NCBI GenBank assembly: GCA_031257075.1
Contig: JAIRPM010000165.1
Span: 1 to 14,109 of the forward strand
Length of the DNA stretch: 14,109 nt
From: Spirochaetaceae bacterium
GTDB taxonomy: Bacteria > Spirochaetota > Spirochaetia > Treponematales > Breznakiellaceae
Reading direction: 5' to 3'
Made by a program: the position numbers and the translations under genes
Notes under the pieces: model-generated
What the model saw: only the letters and a program-made list of their open reading frames with translations
What the model was told of the DNA's origin: nothing
The model's database searches: none
Part shown: positions 13,571-14,109 of the stretch, in pieces
Layout of the letters: every line of letters starts with the position of its first letter
Position numbering within the stretch: the stretch's first letter is position 1

Positions 13571-13884
13571 GAGTCTCTCCAGCGTTTTCGCCGTGCTATC
13601 ATAAGGGTAAAAGCGATAATAAGAAAAACTGTGGGAAGGCAGGAAAAAATCAGTTTAAGCAGGGTGCCGGTATCGAAGCCGCCTGCCGCCGGAAGAAGCC
13701 CCTGAGGGATACCGAACAGCAGTAACACTTCGTAAACAATATCAACATAGGACGCGATAACGGCCAGCACGACAAACATCCATGCCCCGTCCCGTGTCCG
13801 TGACCATAGCACAATCGCCAATACGGCGGCTACAGCGCCGGTAACGAGACGGGCTCCCACATAGATAAGTTCGCCTGAGTCCAC
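13567..13884 (-). CDS. Small three-helix membrane protein beside oadB
   Basis: The protein has 105 residues and I do not recognise its family. Three hydrophobic segments lie at about residues 10-27, 34-58 and 75-97. Positive residues in the first loop (SRTR) and the C-terminal tail (RRKRWR) put both on the cytoplasmic side. The only in-frame start that keeps all three helices is GTG at 13884; the next upstream codons include a stop, and no good ribosome-binding site is seen. It starts 18 bases after oadB on the same strand, so it may be the last gene of the decarboxylase operon. It is too hydrophobic and differently arranged to be called the gamma subunit. Its stop overlaps the flaB stop by four bases. 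Confidence 0.6.
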   Translation of the reverse strand: MDSGELIYVGARLVTGAVAAVLAIVLWSRTRDGAWMFVVLAVIASYVDIVYEVLLLFGIPQGLLPAAGGFDTGTLLKLIFSCLPTVFLIIAFTLMIARRKRWRDS

Positions 13885-13902
13885 TACTCACTGCCCACTG
13901 TT
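13880..13902 (-). repeat. Copy of the GTGG/TAGTGG-type intergenic repeat
   Basis: Read on the minus strand, these 23 bases match 1224-1246 at 18 positions, and all five differences are transitions. It occupies the gap between oadB and the small membrane protein gene and includes part of the latter's start codon. Confidence 0.5.
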
Positions 13903-14109
13903 TTACCCCCCGTAGGCGGCTATCATAACGCCGGCGGCGATGGCTGTACCGATGACACCGGCCACGTTTGGCCCCATCGCGTGCATAAGCAGGAAGTTGC
14001 TGGGGTCGTACTCCAAGCCGACCTTGTTGGACACACGCGCCGCCATCGGGACGGCGGAGACGCCCGCGCTGCCGATAAGCGGGTTGATTTTATCTTTGAG
14101 AAACAGGTT
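13903..14109 (-). CDS. oadB: Sodium-pumping decarboxylase beta subunit, C-terminal part
   Basis: Only the last 68 residues are in the window; the gene continues past its right edge. The beta subunit is the membrane carrier that couples decarboxylation of biotin-bound carboxylate to sodium export in oxaloacetate, methylmalonyl-CoA or glutaconyl-CoA decarboxylases. The visible segment NPLIGSAGVSAVPMAARVSN followed by NFLLMHAMGPNVAGVIG is the highly conserved end of this family. The beta subunit alone does not tell which substrate the complex uses. The small membrane protein gene follows 18 bases later. Confidence 0.95.
   Translation of the reverse strand, partial: NLFLKDKINPLIGSAGVSAVPMAARVSNKVGLEYDPSNFLLMHAMGPNVAGVIGTAIAAGVMIAAYGG

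Overview
The window looks like a chromosomal segment of a host-associated spirochaete, most likely a Treponema. The strongest evidence is a complete 286-residue FlaB-type periplasmic flagellin at 12710-13570, of the same length and sequence type as treponemal FlaB. The ribosomal block rpsF-ssb-rpsR-rplI lying near oadB supports this: from memory, Treponema pallidum keeps these genes in the same neighbourhood. A GLUG-repeat surface protein and an LA_2272-like surface-repeat protein also fit a spirochaete envelope.

Region 1 (1-3480) is accessory. It holds the 3' part of a GLUG-type surface protein, a large palindromic intergenic element (1224-1350), a secreted surface-repeat protein (1408-2217), a convergent SIR2-like predicted NADase (2235-3284, minus), and a cluster of hairpins with a direct repeat (3323-3474). 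The SIR2 gene is visibly richer in A+T than the genes around it. Region 2 (3481-5745, minus) is a two-gene unit: an uncharacterised 523-residue protein, then a short-chain-dehydrogenase-like protein that seems to lack the catalytic Tyr and Lys.

Region 3 (5822-10479) is metabolic. purA and a PdxA-family dehydrogenase form a minus-strand operon. A divergent plus-strand operon carries a YkvI-type membrane protein and a class I/II PLP-dependent aminotransferase. The two operons diverge from a 116-base spacer with a good -10 box in each direction.

Region 4 (10480-12439) is the ribosomal and replication operon rpsF-ssb-rpsR-rplI. It has a structured leader and an internal hairpin before rpsR, and it ends at a double hairpin. 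S18 carries a charged N-terminal extension and a possible zinc site; L9 carries a long hydrophilic C-terminal extension. Region 5 (12440-14109) holds flaB with a sigma-28-type promoter, a convergent three-helix membrane protein that overlaps flaB by four bases, and the C-terminal end of OadB, the beta subunit of a sodium-pumping decarboxylase.

No tRNA, rRNA, CRISPR array, transposase or integrase gene was seen. No gene-free stretch exceeds 300 bases; the longest is 12440-12709 and is described below. The items most worth following are the palindromic elements at 1224-1350 and 3323-3474, the lone SIR2 gene, the probable leaderless starts, and the flaB gene sitting next to rplI.
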